Of a stretch of DNA of 64,000 bases, positions 48,434-56,923 are shown in pieces; the first letter of the stretch is position 1, and each line of letters starts with the position of its first letter. The stretch covers positions 310,001 to 374,000 of the forward strand of contig CAVXGU010000004.1 of NCBI GenBank assembly GCA_963761615.1, read 5' to 3'. The notes under the pieces were generated by a model, which did no database searches, was not told the origin of the DNA, and worked only from the letters and a program-made list of their open reading frames with translations. The position numbers and the translations under genes are program-made. The stretch is from CAVXGU01 sp963761615 (GTDB lineage: Bacteria > Acidobacteriota > Vicinamibacteria > Vicinamibacterales > CAVVIG01).

Positions 48434-50802
48434 TGGACGTTACGGCTGGAGGACGCGGAGATATGCCCGAAGCTTCGTTGGCGAGCCGCGGAGATAGCCT
48501 CTGTAAGGGTGACGCCGCCAGAATCCACGGTCACCGCGGCCCATTGAAGATCGACTGAAATCACTGTGCCGTCACGCTTGACGAATGGATGTGAGTCCAG
48601 TCCGGCTTTGATCCGGTTTACGAGATCACTTGGGGCTATCGGATTCCGCGGACCTATCAGAACTCCAAGCCCTCCACCGTCGCTCCTAAAGAGAAGATCT
48701 CCCTCTTTCAATTCAATGCGCGCGTGTTGTGCGGCATGTTTGAGAACATGCTCCCGGAAGAACTGATCGCGCGGAGCGTCATCGCCTTCGCTGGCAAGAA
48801 TTTCGAGCAGGACGAGTCTGGCGGTGCCCTTGTGGCGGGAATCTGATTGCACGAGGGACTCAAGTTGTCTTGTCGTCGGCAGTTCCGCCACATCGTCGCG
48901 TTTATCAGTCTCACTTTGTGTGGCGGCTTGGAACGTTTGGGCGGTCTGCCGTGCGACGGCCTCGGCAATTCTCCTGTGATCGTCTGAGAAGCCGTTTATC
49001 GCTCCCGAGTACAGCGACAAGACGCCGACTAACTGACCGCCACAAACGAGGGGAGTACTTAGACAGCTTCTCAAGCGGGGCACTGCCCGACGGGCAACTT
49101 CTCCAAGGTCCAGTGACGGATCGGAGTTGACAATGGTCTGACGGTTCGCCGCCACCCACCCACTAAGTCTCTGGCCGAGCGAGATTGTCAGACCCTTAAC
49201 GACCGGCGCGGCGTCACCGATTGCGTGCTTGGCAACGAGTTCGTCAGTCGAAAGGTCGTGAACAAAAAGCACAGCTAGGGAAAAGGGGATAAGTCGCCGC
49301 AGGTGTTTTGCCACAGCTTCAGCAGCACCACCGACGCTTGGCTGCCCGACAAGATCTCGAGCCAACTCGTACAGTGTCAACATTTCGTCCGAGCTGGACG
49401 CGATGTTGTCGAGGCCGACTGTTCCTTCGGTTGAGAGGTGGCTAAGTGCGCCGAGCTCTGGCAGCGCACCTTTTGACACGGCATCCGGTGAAGGATCGGG
49501 AACAATCTGATCGTGCACTCTAGTGAACGTGTCTACGATCAGCGGGTCGTACATTGTCCCTCGTCGTTCAAGAAGAATTGCGAGGGCATCTTCCGTGGAT
49601 AGGCGTGGGCGGTAAGGCCTGTCAGATGTTAGCGCATCAAAGCAGTCCACGACGGCAAGGATCCGCGCGCCCATAGGAATGTCGGTTCCTCTCAGGCCAT
49701 CTGGGTAGCCGCTTCCGTTCCAGTTCTCGTGATGGTGTCTGACGATCGGTACCACCGGGTAAGGAAAGTCGATAGCCGACAGAATGTCAGCGCCGACAGC
49801 AGCATGCAACTTCATCTTCTCGAATTCCGCGCTTGTCAGTTTGCCTGGCTTATTCAAAATGTATTCGGGAACGGCCAGTTTGCCCATATCGTGCAGGAGG
49901 GCCGCGGCTTCGATCGCTTTGATGAGCCGTTCGTCTGAGACGCCCAGTCGACGAGCAAGGCGGACTGCGCAGATCTGCACACGCCGAATGTGGCCGTGCG
50001 TGATCTGATCTTTGGCGTCGATCGCCATCGCTAGCGTTTCGATAGTGGAAAGATACAGCGTGTTGAGTTGCTCCACGTGTCGACTCGCATCCTCGACGCG
50101 CGCCATGGCGGTCTTGAAGGTGAAGTACAAGACCAAGAGGAGTGGAACGATGACGCCAAGATATCCGAGGTTGATTGAGCGATTGTAGACAACGATGAGA
50201 ACCGCAACCGACGCCCCGCAGAAGTAGTTCAGCGAAAGCCACAAGAGGCTGTCAAGCCAGACTCTAACTGCGCTTACACGTTTTTCAAGCGCAATGACAA
50301 AAGCGATGAGCCAACTGTTCAGGCCGAAGTAGGCAATCGCAAAGACCACCAAGGCTGGCAGGATTCGGTCGAGCGTCGCCGCCTCTTGCACAAGCGGCTT
50401 GATGCCTGCGAGATAGAAAAAGAGTTCGGAGGAGCACCAGGCGGACACTGCTGGCGCTGACATGTTGAAGAGAACGCGGAGCGGTTCCCGATGTCGCTTT
50501 GCTATCCAGAAGGATATGACCAGCCCATCGAGGGCGACGATGAGCGTGCCCGCGGCGGACCCGTACAATAGGACCGCCGTGAAAACGAACGTCTCCGAAA
50601 TGGAAATAGAGGCGTGCGACGAGGGAAGCTTAACGTTCGCTGAACCGCTGATCAGGGTCAGCGCTGCCAACAGAAACCACTCGTAGCCAAGCGGCTCCTG
50701 GTAGATCCGGTGAATGGACACACCAATCACCAAGAACCCGCCCGCGATTACCAAAAACAAGTAGACGCGACCCAGTCGCGAGAATCCAGGGGCTGGAGCC
50801 AT
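48430..50802 (-). CDS. Membrane HD-GYP protein with GAF and degenerate GGDEF domains
   Basis: 790 residues. Residues 12-230 contain seven or eight transmembrane helices (MASE-like sensor). An HD-GYP phosphodiesterase domain follows (about 245-430) with LLHDMGKLAVPEYILNKPGK and HHHENWNGSGYPDGL, all metal positions kept, so c-di-GMP hydrolysis is expected. Then a GAF domain (about 475-625) and a C-terminal GGDEF-like fold (about 650-785) whose motif reads SDGGGLG, so it is not a cyclase. Codon use is clearly less GC-rich than the chromosome around it. The stop TAG coincides with the CTAG duplication of the IS5-type element. Its start lies 21 bases after an 8-codon micro-ORF. Confidence 0.9.
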   Translation of the reverse strand: MAPAPGFSRLGRVYLFLVIAGGFLVIGVSIHRIYQEPLGYEWFLLAALTLISGSANVKLPSSHASISISETFVFTAVLLYGSAAGTLIVALDGLVISFWIAKRHREPLRVLFNMSAPAVSAWCSSELFFYLAGIKPLVQEAATLDRILPALVVFAIAYFGLNSWLIAFVIALEKRVSAVRVWLDSLLWLSLNYFCGASVAVLIVVYNRSINLGYLGVIVPLLLVLYFTFKTAMARVEDASRHVEQLNTLYLSTIETLAMAIDAKDQITHGHIRRVQICAVRLARRLGVSDERLIKAIEAAALLHDMGKLAVPEYILNKPGKLTSAEFEKMKLHAAVGADILSAIDFPYPVVPIVRHHHENWNGSGYPDGLRGTDIPMGARILAVVDCFDALTSDRPYRPRLSTEDALAILLERRGTMYDPLIVDTFTRVHDQIVPDPSPDAVSKGALPELGALSHLSTEGTVGLDNIASSSDEMLTLYELARDLVGQPSVGGAAEAVAKHLRRLIPFSLAVLFVHDLSTDELVAKHAIGDAAPVVKGLTISLGQRLSGWVAANRQTIVNSDPSLDLGEVARRAVPRLRSCLSTPLVCGGQLVGVLSLYSGAINGFSDDHRRIAEAVARQTAQTFQAATQSETDKRDDVAELPTTRQLESLVQSDSRHKGTARLVLLEILASEGDDAPRDQFFREHVLKHAAQHARIELKEGDLLFRSDGGGLGVLIGPRNPIAPSDLVNRIKAGLDSHPFVKRDGTVISVDLQWAAVTVDSGGVTLTEAISAARQRSFGHISASSSRNVH

Positions 50803-50823
50803 GCGCTCCGATCTATCGGCCGT

Positions 50824-50850
50824 CTAGTCCCAAACGATGATGGCTTTCAT
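50824..50850 (-). CDS. Putative 8-residue micro-ORF MKAIIVWD with perfect Shine-Dalgarno
   Basis: On the minus strand ATG 50850 opens MKAIIVWD and stops at TAG 50824-50826. A perfect AGGAGG (50858-50863) is spaced 7 bases from the ATG, a better ribosome site than either neighbouring gene has. It sits between the subtilase stop (50906) and the HD-GYP start (50802). The peptide shares the IVW core of the SIVWG repeats in the subtilase. It could be a translated leader that couples HD-GYP expression, a signalling peptide, or a leftover repeat unit. The sequence alone cannot decide. Confidence 0.5.
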   Translation of the reverse strand: MKAIIVWD

Positions 50851-50855
50851 TCGTC

Positions 50856-50863
50856 TTCCTCCT
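50856..50863 (-). promoter_or_regulatory. Consensus ribosome binding site (AGGAGGAA) of the micro-ORF
   Basis: The minus-strand AGGAGG at 50858-50863 is full complement to the 16S tail and ideally spaced (7 bases) from ATG 50850. By contrast the HD-GYP gene has only GGAG three bases from its ATG. The placement implies that ribosomes are meant to load at the micro-ORF. Confidence 0.65.
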
Positions 50864-50905
50864 GATCGTGCTGCGTAAATCACTGGGTTGGAAAGGGTTA
50901 CGGAT

Positions 50906-52717
50906 TCACTGGGCGCCTCCTGCGCCCGCTGAACTTCCCCACACGATGGAGTTCGACGCTGACGCGCCCCACACGATGGACTCGGGCGATACGGATGTGA
51001 GGGACGCCCCCCAGACGATTGAGTTTCCCCACACAATCGAGTCCTTTGCCCAATTGCCCCACACTATGGAGTCCTTGGCCCAACTCCCCCAGACGATCGA
51101 ACTGCCCCAGACGATAGAGTCCTTCGCCCAGCTGCCCCAGACTATGGAGTCCTTGGCCCAGCTTCCCCAGACGATCGAGTTACCCCAAACGATCGAATCG
51201 TTAGCTCGGCTTCCCCAGACGATGGAGTCCTTCGCCCAGCTCCCCCACACGATTGAGTCCTTCGACCAGGAGCCCCAGACGATCGAGCCCGACGAGACGA
51301 GGCCAGTGCCGATGGAGCTAGTGCCACCAGACCGTGACAGGCTTGGACCACCCGGCTGGCGACCGACGCCGAATATGCCTTCGATTGTGACGGCCGCCTT
51401 GAGCACGTTCATGCTCCCGGCGCCGGCGCCGGCCATGCCCACGTCCGCCATGAACGCGCTCGACGCCTGCAGCACGCCCTTCACATCCCGCGGCGACAGC
51501 GATCCCCGCTCGTCCAGCAGGAGCGCCGCGGCCCCGCTCGCCACCGCCGCGGCCATGCTCGTTCCCGACAGCTGGATGTAGCCGTCCGTCGGCCCGCCCG
51601 CCACGTGCCGCTCCGGCAGGAGCGACTGCAAATACGACCCGTTCGCTTCCAGCGAGACGATGTGACTGCCCGGCGCCGCCAGATCCGGCTTCATCAGCCC
51701 GTCGAACAACGTCGGGCCCCGCGAGCTGTACGACGCCAGCGTGTCGTCGCTCCGCTCCGCCGTTCCGTGCGTGTCAATCGCCCCCACCGTGATCGCGTAC
51801 GGGCTGTCGCCCGGCGAGGTGATGCTGCCCATGACCGTCTTGCCGTCGCTCGTCTGCCCGTAGTTCCCGGCCGCCGCGACGACCGTGATCCCGGCCATCA
51901 CCGCCCGCTGCACCGCTTCACACATGGGATCGTCCGCCGCCGGCGCCGTCGCCGGAGCGCCGAGCGACAAGTTGATGATCCGGATGTTGAACTGACGGCG
52001 GTGCGCGATGGCCCAGTCGATCGCTTCCACCACGTTGCTCGCCGACCCGCTGCCGGTCGAGTCGAGCACCTTGAGATTGATGAGCGACACGCCGTACGCG
52101 ATGCCCTGCAGCGTGCTCGTGTCGGGCGTCTGCCCGGCCCGCATGGCGATGATCCCCGCCACGTGCGTGCCGTGCCCGAACCCGTCCATCGCCGAGCCGC
52201 TGCCCGTGAAGTCGACGCTGACCACCACCTTGCCGCGCAGGGCCGGGTGATTCAGATCCATCCCCGAGTCGATGACCGCCACCCCCACGCCCTTGCCCGA
52301 CAGCGGAGGCAGCGCGCCGGCGCCGGCCCACAGCTGATCCGCGCCGATGCTCGCCGCCGTCACGTCCTCCACCTGGCCGTGGATCGTCGCGTCCTCCGAC
52401 AGGTGATCCACGAGGTCGTCGGACTGGATGGCCGCCAGCTGGCCGGCGTTCACCTGGAACACGCCGCCGCTCGTCAGCCGCTTGTGGACGGTCAGGTTGT
52501 AGCGCTGGGCGATCGCGTCGATCGTCGCCTGGCTGCCGTCGACGATGACGTCGATCTGCTGCGAACCCGCCTCGAGCTTGTGCTGCAGCACCGAGCTCAG
52601 GCGGGCGTGGTGCTGGGCGAGGGCCGGCCGCGCGGCCAGCAGCATCAGCGTGGCAGCCGCCACTGCCGTCGCCCGTCTTGCCGTCGCCCGAACCGTCGCC
52701 GAAAGGGGAGAGGTCAC
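50906..52717 (-). CDS. Secreted S8 subtilase with thirteen C-terminal SIVWG repeats
   Basis: 603 residues from GTG 52717 (GGAG 8 bases upstream). Signal peptide (about 1-35, PALAQ), I9-like propeptide (about 38-115), and a complete subtilase domain with Asp150 (AVIDSGMD), His182 (GHGTHVAG), oxyanion Asn285 (AAAGNYG) and Ser387 (SGTSMAAAVASG). Residues 478-603 consist of thirteen copies of SIVWG, mostly in a ten-residue unit SIVWGSWAKD, with three short six-residue units (SIVWGN, SIVWGS). The repeats are Trp-rich and Ser/Gly/Asp-spaced. They could be a cell-wall or surface adhesive, a solenoid, or a source of cleaved peptides. Second gene of a minus-strand operon. Confidence 0.93.
   Translation of the reverse strand: MTSPLSATVRATARRATAVAAATLMLLAARPALAQHHARLSSVLQHKLEAGSQQIDVIVDGSQATIDAIAQRYNLTVHKRLTSGGVFQVNAGQLAAIQSDDLVDHLSEDATIHGQVEDVTAASIGADQLWAGAGALPPLSGKGVGVAVIDSGMDLNHPALRGKVVVSVDFTGSGSAMDGFGHGTHVAGIIAMRAGQTPDTSTLQGIAYGVSLINLKVLDSTGSGSASNVVEAIDWAIAHRRQFNIRIINLSLGAPATAPAADDPMCEAVQRAVMAGITVVAAAGNYGQTSDGKTVMGSITSPGDSPYAITVGAIDTHGTAERSDDTLASYSSRGPTLFDGLMKPDLAAPGSHIVSLEANGSYLQSLLPERHVAGGPTDGYIQLSGTSMAAAVASGAAALLLDERGSLSPRDVKGVLQASSAFMADVGMAGAGAGSMNVLKAAVTIEGIFGVGRQPGGPSLSRSGGTSSIGTGLVSSGSIVWGSWSKDSIVWGSWAKDSIVWGSRANDSIVWGNSIVWGSWAKDSIVWGSWAKDSIVWGSSIVWGSWAKDSIVWGNWAKDSIVWGNSIVWGASLTSVSPESIVWGASASNSIVWGSSAGAGGAQ
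50909..51286 (-). repeat. In-frame DNA repeats coding for the SIVWG array
   Basis: Thirteen copies of a 15-base core coding for SIVWG, separated by 3 to 27 bases, mostly 15. The copies differ at many third positions, so the protein sequence is kept by selection rather than by recent DNA amplification. The longest near-identical runs are units 1-2, 5-6 and 8-9. Confidence 0.9.
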
Positions 52718-52743
52718 GTGGGTGTCTCCGTGGGTGGAAGAGG

Positions 52744-52959
52744 TCAGCCGCGACAGGCCGCGCGGCCGCGTGTCTCGAGGACCGAGGCGATGAGCACTCG
52801 CTGCGATCCACCGATCGTCCGGATGGTCTGCAGCCGGCCGTCCCGGATCCGGTTGTAGATGGTCCGCCGGGAGACGCCCAGCAGCTCCGCCGCGTGGTCC
52901 AGCGACACGCTGCGGCCAATCTGCGGTTCGAGGTTGTCAGCGTCCTGAATGGGCACCAT
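52744..52959 (-). CDS. Excisionase/MerR-like HTH DNA-binding protein
   Basis: 71 residues from ATG 52959. The core SLDHAAELLGVSRRTIYNRI and the wing region DGRLQTIRTIGGSQRVLIAS are the winged HTH of the excisionase (helix_turn_helix_17) family. Such small proteins act as excisionases or as local regulators. There is no integrase nearby, so regulation is more likely. It precedes the subtilase gene by 26 bases on the same strand and is probably the first gene of its operon. Confidence 0.85.
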   Translation of the reverse strand: MVPIQDADNLEPQIGRSVSLDHAAELLGVSRRTIYNRIRDGRLQTIRTIGGSQRVLIASVLETRGRAACRG

Positions 52960-53344
52960 GCCGAAAGCTCCTCAGTCCGGTCCCGATGGCGTAGTGATAT
53001 GGCAGGGACGATGCCCGCCGCACCCGATTGAGGTCCAGCAAGGTCGATGCTCGTTAAGTTGCTGATGGAGTTGATGTTGTCGTCTGCTCTGACGCCCAGC
53101 CAGACAGGCGCCTGACCTCGAAGCTGGCCAAGAATCTGTCTGAGACGGTCGGCAGACACGTGCCAGGGCGTGCAAATTGCACGGAATCTGTGAGCGCTGC
53201 AGCGCTTTTCACGACAATTCAGGTGGCCAGTTTTTTGGCCATGCGGCCAGAATTCGGCCTGACTTGGACGCCCTCTGGCATCCGCCGGCGCGCTCGGACT
53301 GCCGGAAGGACGGCCGCCCGGCACGCTGCACTACAATCGACCGC
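52960..53344. promoter_or_regulatory. Divergent regulatory region rich in inverted repeats
   Basis: 385 bases between the HTH/subtilase operon and the aldolase operon. It holds several dyads: TGCAA-A-TTGCA (about 53171-53181), AGCGCTGCAGCGCT followed by TTTTC (53193-53210), and TGGCCA-gttttt-TGGCCA (about 53223-53241). The AGCGCT palindrome plus T-run could be a terminator read to the right, or an operator for the HTH protein. TACAAT at 53332-53337 ends 7 bases before ATG 53345. No convincing small gene was found. Confidence 0.55.
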
Positions 53345-54235
53345 ATGAAACTCACCGGGGTCTTCGCGCCGGTTCCGACGCCTTTCGATCACAATGACGC
53401 GCTCGACGGGGGGCGCCTCCGCGCCGCGCTCGAACACTGGATGAAGAGCCCGCTCGCGGGCGTCGTCGTGCTGGGATCGAATGGCGAAGCGGTCATGCTG
53501 GACGAGGACGAATCGGAGCGGACGATCGGCGTCGCCCGCGACGCGGTTCCCCGCGATCGGACGCTGATCGTCGGCACCGGCCGCGAGTCGACTCGCGCCG
53601 CGATCCGGGCGTCCAAGCGGGCAGCCCAGCTCGGCGCGGACGCCGTCCTCGTGCGGACGCCGGGCTTCTACAAGGTGCAGATGACCACGCCGTCCCTGGT
53701 GACGCACTACGCGGCCGTGGCCGAGGAGTCGCCGGTCCCGGTGCTGCTGTACAACTTCACGGCGGTCACCGGGGTGAACCTGGCTCCGGCGGCGGTCGAA
53801 AAGCTGTCCCAGCACCCCAACATCGTCGGCATCAAGGAATCCGGCGGCGACATCGGTCAGATCGCGGAGTTCGTCGCCGGCACGCCGAAGGACTTCCGCG
53901 TGTTCGCCGGGTCCGCCCTCACGTTCTACGCCGCGCTGTCGGTGGGCGCGGCGGGAGGCATCCTGGCGCTGGCGGGGGTGCTGCCTGAGGCCTGCGTGCG
54001 CGTGTACGATCTGGTTCAGGCGGGGCAGCACGAGGAGGCGCGCCTCCTGCAGCACCGTCTGGTGCCGATCGCCAGGCTGCTCAGCAGCACGTACGGCGTC
54101 CCGGGTCTCAAAGCCGCGCTGCACGTCGTTGGCGTGGACGTCGGGGATCCGCGTCCGCCGCTGATGCCGCTGTCCGACACCGCCGTCCTCACCATCAAAG
54201 ATGCGCTCGCCCAGTTCGAAGGAGTCCCCGCATGA
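53345..54235 (+). CDS. DapA-superfamily aldolase, HOGA1-like (4-hydroxy-2-oxoglutarate aldolase type)
   Basis: 296 residues, TIM-barrel aldolase. Schiff-base lysine in NIVGIKESGGDIGQI and a tyrosine in LLYNFTAVTGVNL. The segments VVVLGSNGEAVML, EKLSQHPNIVGIKESGG and LLQHRLVPIARLLSSTYGVP align with vertebrate HOGA1 better than with DHDPS in my recollection. HOGA cleaves 4-hydroxy-2-oxoglutarate to pyruvate and glyoxylate. The next gene, coupled by ATGA, is a glyoxylate-type aminotransferase, which fits this reading. A dihydrodipicolinate synthase role is less likely. Confidence 0.82.
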   Translation: MKLTGVFAPVPTPFDHNDALDGGRLRAALEHWMKSPLAGVVVLGSNGEAVMLDEDESERTIGVARDAVPRDRTLIVGTGRESTRAAIRASKRAAQLGADAVLVRTPGFYKVQMTTPSLVTHYAAVAEESPVPVLLYNFTAVTGVNLAPAAVEKLSQHPNIVGIKESGGDIGQIAEFVAGTPKDFRVFAGSALTFYAALSVGAAGGILALAGVLPEACVRVYDLVQAGQHEEARLLQHRLVPIARLLSSTYGVPGLKAALHVVGVDVGDPRPPLMPLSDTAVLTIKDALAQFEGVPA

Positions 54236-55362
54236 GCCTGCTACCCGACATCAACCGCATCCTTCTCGGCCCGGGGCCGAGCCCGACCGAACCGCGTGTC
54301 ATGCGCGCCATGGCCTCGCCGACGCTCAGCCACCTCGACCCGCTGATGATCAGGCTGCTCGACGACGTGCGCGCGCGGCTGGTCAGGCTGTTCCGGGCCC
54401 CCGGAGACTCGTTCGCGTTCACGGTCTCCGGGACGGGGACGTCGGGGATGGAGTGCGCGGTGGCCAATCTGGTCCAGCGCGGCACGAACGTCCTGGTGGT
54501 CGTCAACGGCTACTTCGGGAATCGGCTCGCGCAGATGTGCGAGCGCTACGGCGCCACCGTCCATCGCCTCCAGGTCGAGTGGGGCAAGGCGTGCGACCCG
54601 ACCGCGCTGGAGCGGGCGCTGGACGCAGGCCCGACCGACGTCGTGGCGATGGTCCACGGCGAGACGTCGACCGGCGTCGTGAATCCGGTGAAGGAGATGG
54701 CCGAGGTGGTCCGCTCGCACGACGCCCTCAGCATCGTCGACGCCGTGACGACGTTCGGCGCCGTCCCGCTCGACGTCGCGGCGTGGGGGCTCGACGTCGT
54801 CTATTCGTGCTCGCAGAAGGGTCTCGGCGCGCCGTCGGGTCTGGCGCCGATCGTGTTCACCCCGCGGGCGCTCGAGAAGAAGGTGAAGTGCCGCAGCTTC
54901 TACCTCGACGTCTCGCTGCTCGAAGAGTTCTGGGTGCAGCGCAAGTACCACCACACGATGTCGTCCACGATGGTGTATGCGATCTCCGAGGCGCTGGCGG
55001 TCGTCGAGGAAGAAGGTCTCGAAGCCCGGTGGAACCGGCATCACGCCAATCACAAGGCGTTCGTCGGGGGTCTCGCGAACCTCGACCTCACGCTGCTGCC
55101 GGACGAGGCCGATCGGCTCTGGTCGCTGAATACCGTCCGGGTGCCCGACGGCGTGGACGAGGCAGGCGTGCGCGAGTACCTCCTGGAGCAGTACAGCATC
55201 GAGATTGGCGCCGGGCTCGGACCGCTGGCCGGACAGATCTGGCGCGTCGGTCTCATGGGTGCCGGATCGGAAGCGCGGCTCGTCGTCCTGCTGCTGGGCG
55301 CGCTCGAGCGGGCCCTGACCGCGCAGGGCCGGACCGTTGCCAAGGCAGGGCGCGCGAGCTGA
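54232..55362 (+). CDS. Class V aminotransferase, alanine/serine-glyoxylate aminotransferase type
   Basis: 376 residues. It opens LLPDINRILLGPGPSPTEPR, has VSGTGTSGMECAVANLVQRG, the glyoxylate aminotransferase TSTGVVNPVKEM and the PLP lysine in VVYSCSQKGLGAPSGLAP. FYLDVSLLEEFWVQRKYHHT and the C-terminal RVGLMGAGSEARLVVLLLGA match AGXT-like enzymes. The reaction would be glyoxylate plus alanine (or serine) to glycine. Starts inside the aldolase stop (ATGA at 54232-54235) and ends in TGATG with the M48 gene. Consistent with glyoxylate being passed from the aldolase. Confidence 0.88.
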   Translation: MSLLPDINRILLGPGPSPTEPRVMRAMASPTLSHLDPLMIRLLDDVRARLVRLFRAPGDSFAFTVSGTGTSGMECAVANLVQRGTNVLVVVNGYFGNRLAQMCERYGATVHRLQVEWGKACDPTALERALDAGPTDVVAMVHGETSTGVVNPVKEMAEVVRSHDALSIVDAVTTFGAVPLDVAAWGLDVVYSCSQKGLGAPSGLAPIVFTPRALEKKVKCRSFYLDVSLLEEFWVQRKYHHTMSSTMVYAISEALAVVEEEGLEARWNRHHANHKAFVGGLANLDLTLLPDEADRLWSLNTVRVPDGVDEAGVREYLLEQYSIEIGAGLGPLAGQIWRVGLMGAGSEARLVVLLLGALERALTAQGRTVAKAGRAS

Positions 55363-56804
55363 TGACGGGGCGGGCTCCGGCGATCGCGGCCCTGGCCGCG
55401 CTCGTGGCCGGGTGCGCGGTCAACCCGGCCACCGGCGAGCGCCAGTTCTCGCTGATGAGCGAGGCGCAGGAGATCCAGATCGGCCGGCAGCAGGACGTCG
55501 ACGTCCGCAAGGACATGGGCGTCTACGATGACCCGGGCCTCCAGCAGTACATCTCCGGCGTGGGGCTCGCGCTCGCGCAGGTGAGCGAGCGGCCGGATCT
55601 GCCCTGGCACTTCACGGTCGTCGACTCGCCGGCCGTCAACGCCTTCGCGCTCCCGGGCGGGTACATCTACATCACCCGCGGCATCCTGCCGTACCTGGGC
55701 AGCGAGGCCCAGCTCGCCGGCGTGCTCGGCCACGAGATCGGCCACGTCACGGCGCGCCATGCCGCGACGCAGTACTCGCGGCAGGTCGGCGCCGGCCTGG
55801 GCCTCGTCGTGGGCAGCCTCTTCGTACCCGAGGCGCGGCCGTTCGCGGATCTCGGACAGGCCGGCCTCGGCGTCCTGTTCCTCAAGTACGGCCGCGACGA
55901 CGAGCTGCAGGCGGACGGGCTCGGCGTGCGCTACGCCGCACGAGCCGGCTGGGACCCCGAAGGCGTGCCCGCGATGCTCACGACGCTCGGACGCATCGAG
56001 AACGTGTCGGACAGCCGGGGCGTGCCGAACTGGCTCCAGACGCATCCCCCGGCGCCCGACCGGGTCGAGCGCGTCGACGCTGCCGTTTCGCAGGCGGAAG
56101 CGGGGCGGACGTCGTTCGCGACCAATCGCGACGCCTTCCTGAGCCACCTCGATGGCTTGATGTACGGCGACAATCCCGCCCAGGGCCTCGTCCGCGCCTC
56201 GCAGTTCCTCCATCCCGGCCTGGGCTTCGCGATCGACTTCCCGCAGGGGTGGGACGTGACGAATCGGCCGACCGAGGTCGTGGCGCAGCAGCCCGGCGCC
56301 AGGGCGCTGATGCTGCTGCAGACGATCGACGGGGCGGGCGGACGTCCCCCTCGCGCCGTGGCCGACACCACGATGCGAAACGCGGGCTTCCGCGCCGTGA
56401 GCGGATCGGGCGAGACGATTCACGGCCTGAACGCCTTCGTCGGCCTCTACACCGGCTCGATGTCCGACGTGGGGGCGGTGTCGATGCGCGCCGCCCACAT
56501 CGCGCACGAGGGCGCGATGTACGTCGTGGCAGGCATCGCGCCGTCGAGCGCCTTCGACGGCGTGTCTGCCGCGTTCACCACGGCCATCCAGTCGTTCCGC
56601 CCCCTCAGCCGGGCCGAGGCGGAGAGCATTCACGCCAGCCGCGTGGACTTCTACACGGTCCGCGCCGGCGACGGCTGGACGTCGATCGCCGAGCGCGAGG
56701 GTCAAGGCGCCGCGAAGGCGACGACGCTCGCGATCATGAACGGCCACGACGTGAACGACCAGCCGCGTGTCGGGGAGCGTCTGAAGATCGTCGTGCCGGG
56801 GTAG
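55362..56804 (+). CDS. M48-family metalloprotease with C-terminal LysM domain (BepA-like lipoprotein)
   Basis: 480 residues. Lipoprotein signal (ALAALVAGC, Cys about 18). M48 core: VVDSPAVNAFALPGGYIYIT, zinc motif VLGHEIGHVTARH, and the third ligand in DDELQADGLGVRYAARAG. A beta-rich domain (about 260-425) follows, then a LysM module at the end (FYTVRAGDGWTSIAEREGQG to RVGERLKIVVPG). M48 lipoproteins such as BepA degrade or repair misfolded outer-membrane proteins; LysM would tether it to peptidoglycan. Overlaps the aminotransferase stop by one base. Confidence 0.9.
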   Translation: MTGRAPAIAALAALVAGCAVNPATGERQFSLMSEAQEIQIGRQQDVDVRKDMGVYDDPGLQQYISGVGLALAQVSERPDLPWHFTVVDSPAVNAFALPGGYIYITRGILPYLGSEAQLAGVLGHEIGHVTARHAATQYSRQVGAGLGLVVGSLFVPEARPFADLGQAGLGVLFLKYGRDDELQADGLGVRYAARAGWDPEGVPAMLTTLGRIENVSDSRGVPNWLQTHPPAPDRVERVDAAVSQAEAGRTSFATNRDAFLSHLDGLMYGDNPAQGLVRASQFLHPGLGFAIDFPQGWDVTNRPTEVVAQQPGARALMLLQTIDGAGGRPPRAVADTTMRNAGFRAVSGSGETIHGLNAFVGLYTGSMSDVGAVSMRAAHIAHEGAMYVVAGIAPSSAFDGVSAAFTTAIQSFRPLSRAEAESIHASRVDFYTVRAGDGWTSIAEREGQGAAKATTLAIMNGHDVNDQPRVGERLKIVVPG

Positions 56805-56923
56805 CGTCGCGCGTGGTCGGCGGGAGCGCCGGCGGACCTGTGAGCCCGGGGAGAGGGACGTCCGGGCGCGCGCGTCGACGTCCGTTCGCGCCGGGGCCGG
56901 GACTCCGGCGCAAGGGGGAATGA

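Noticed and set aside
50909..51286. Regularly spaced repeats resembling a CRISPR array
   Set aside because: The repeats are in frame with the subtilase and code for SIVWG units. Spacers are not unique sequences, and there are no cas genes.
52972..53175. Possible small gene upstream of the HTH gene (reading RQILGQLRGQAPVWLGV)
   Set aside because: It runs out of frame into the HTH gene, lacks a Shine-Dalgarno, and the region is better explained as regulatory DNA with dyads.
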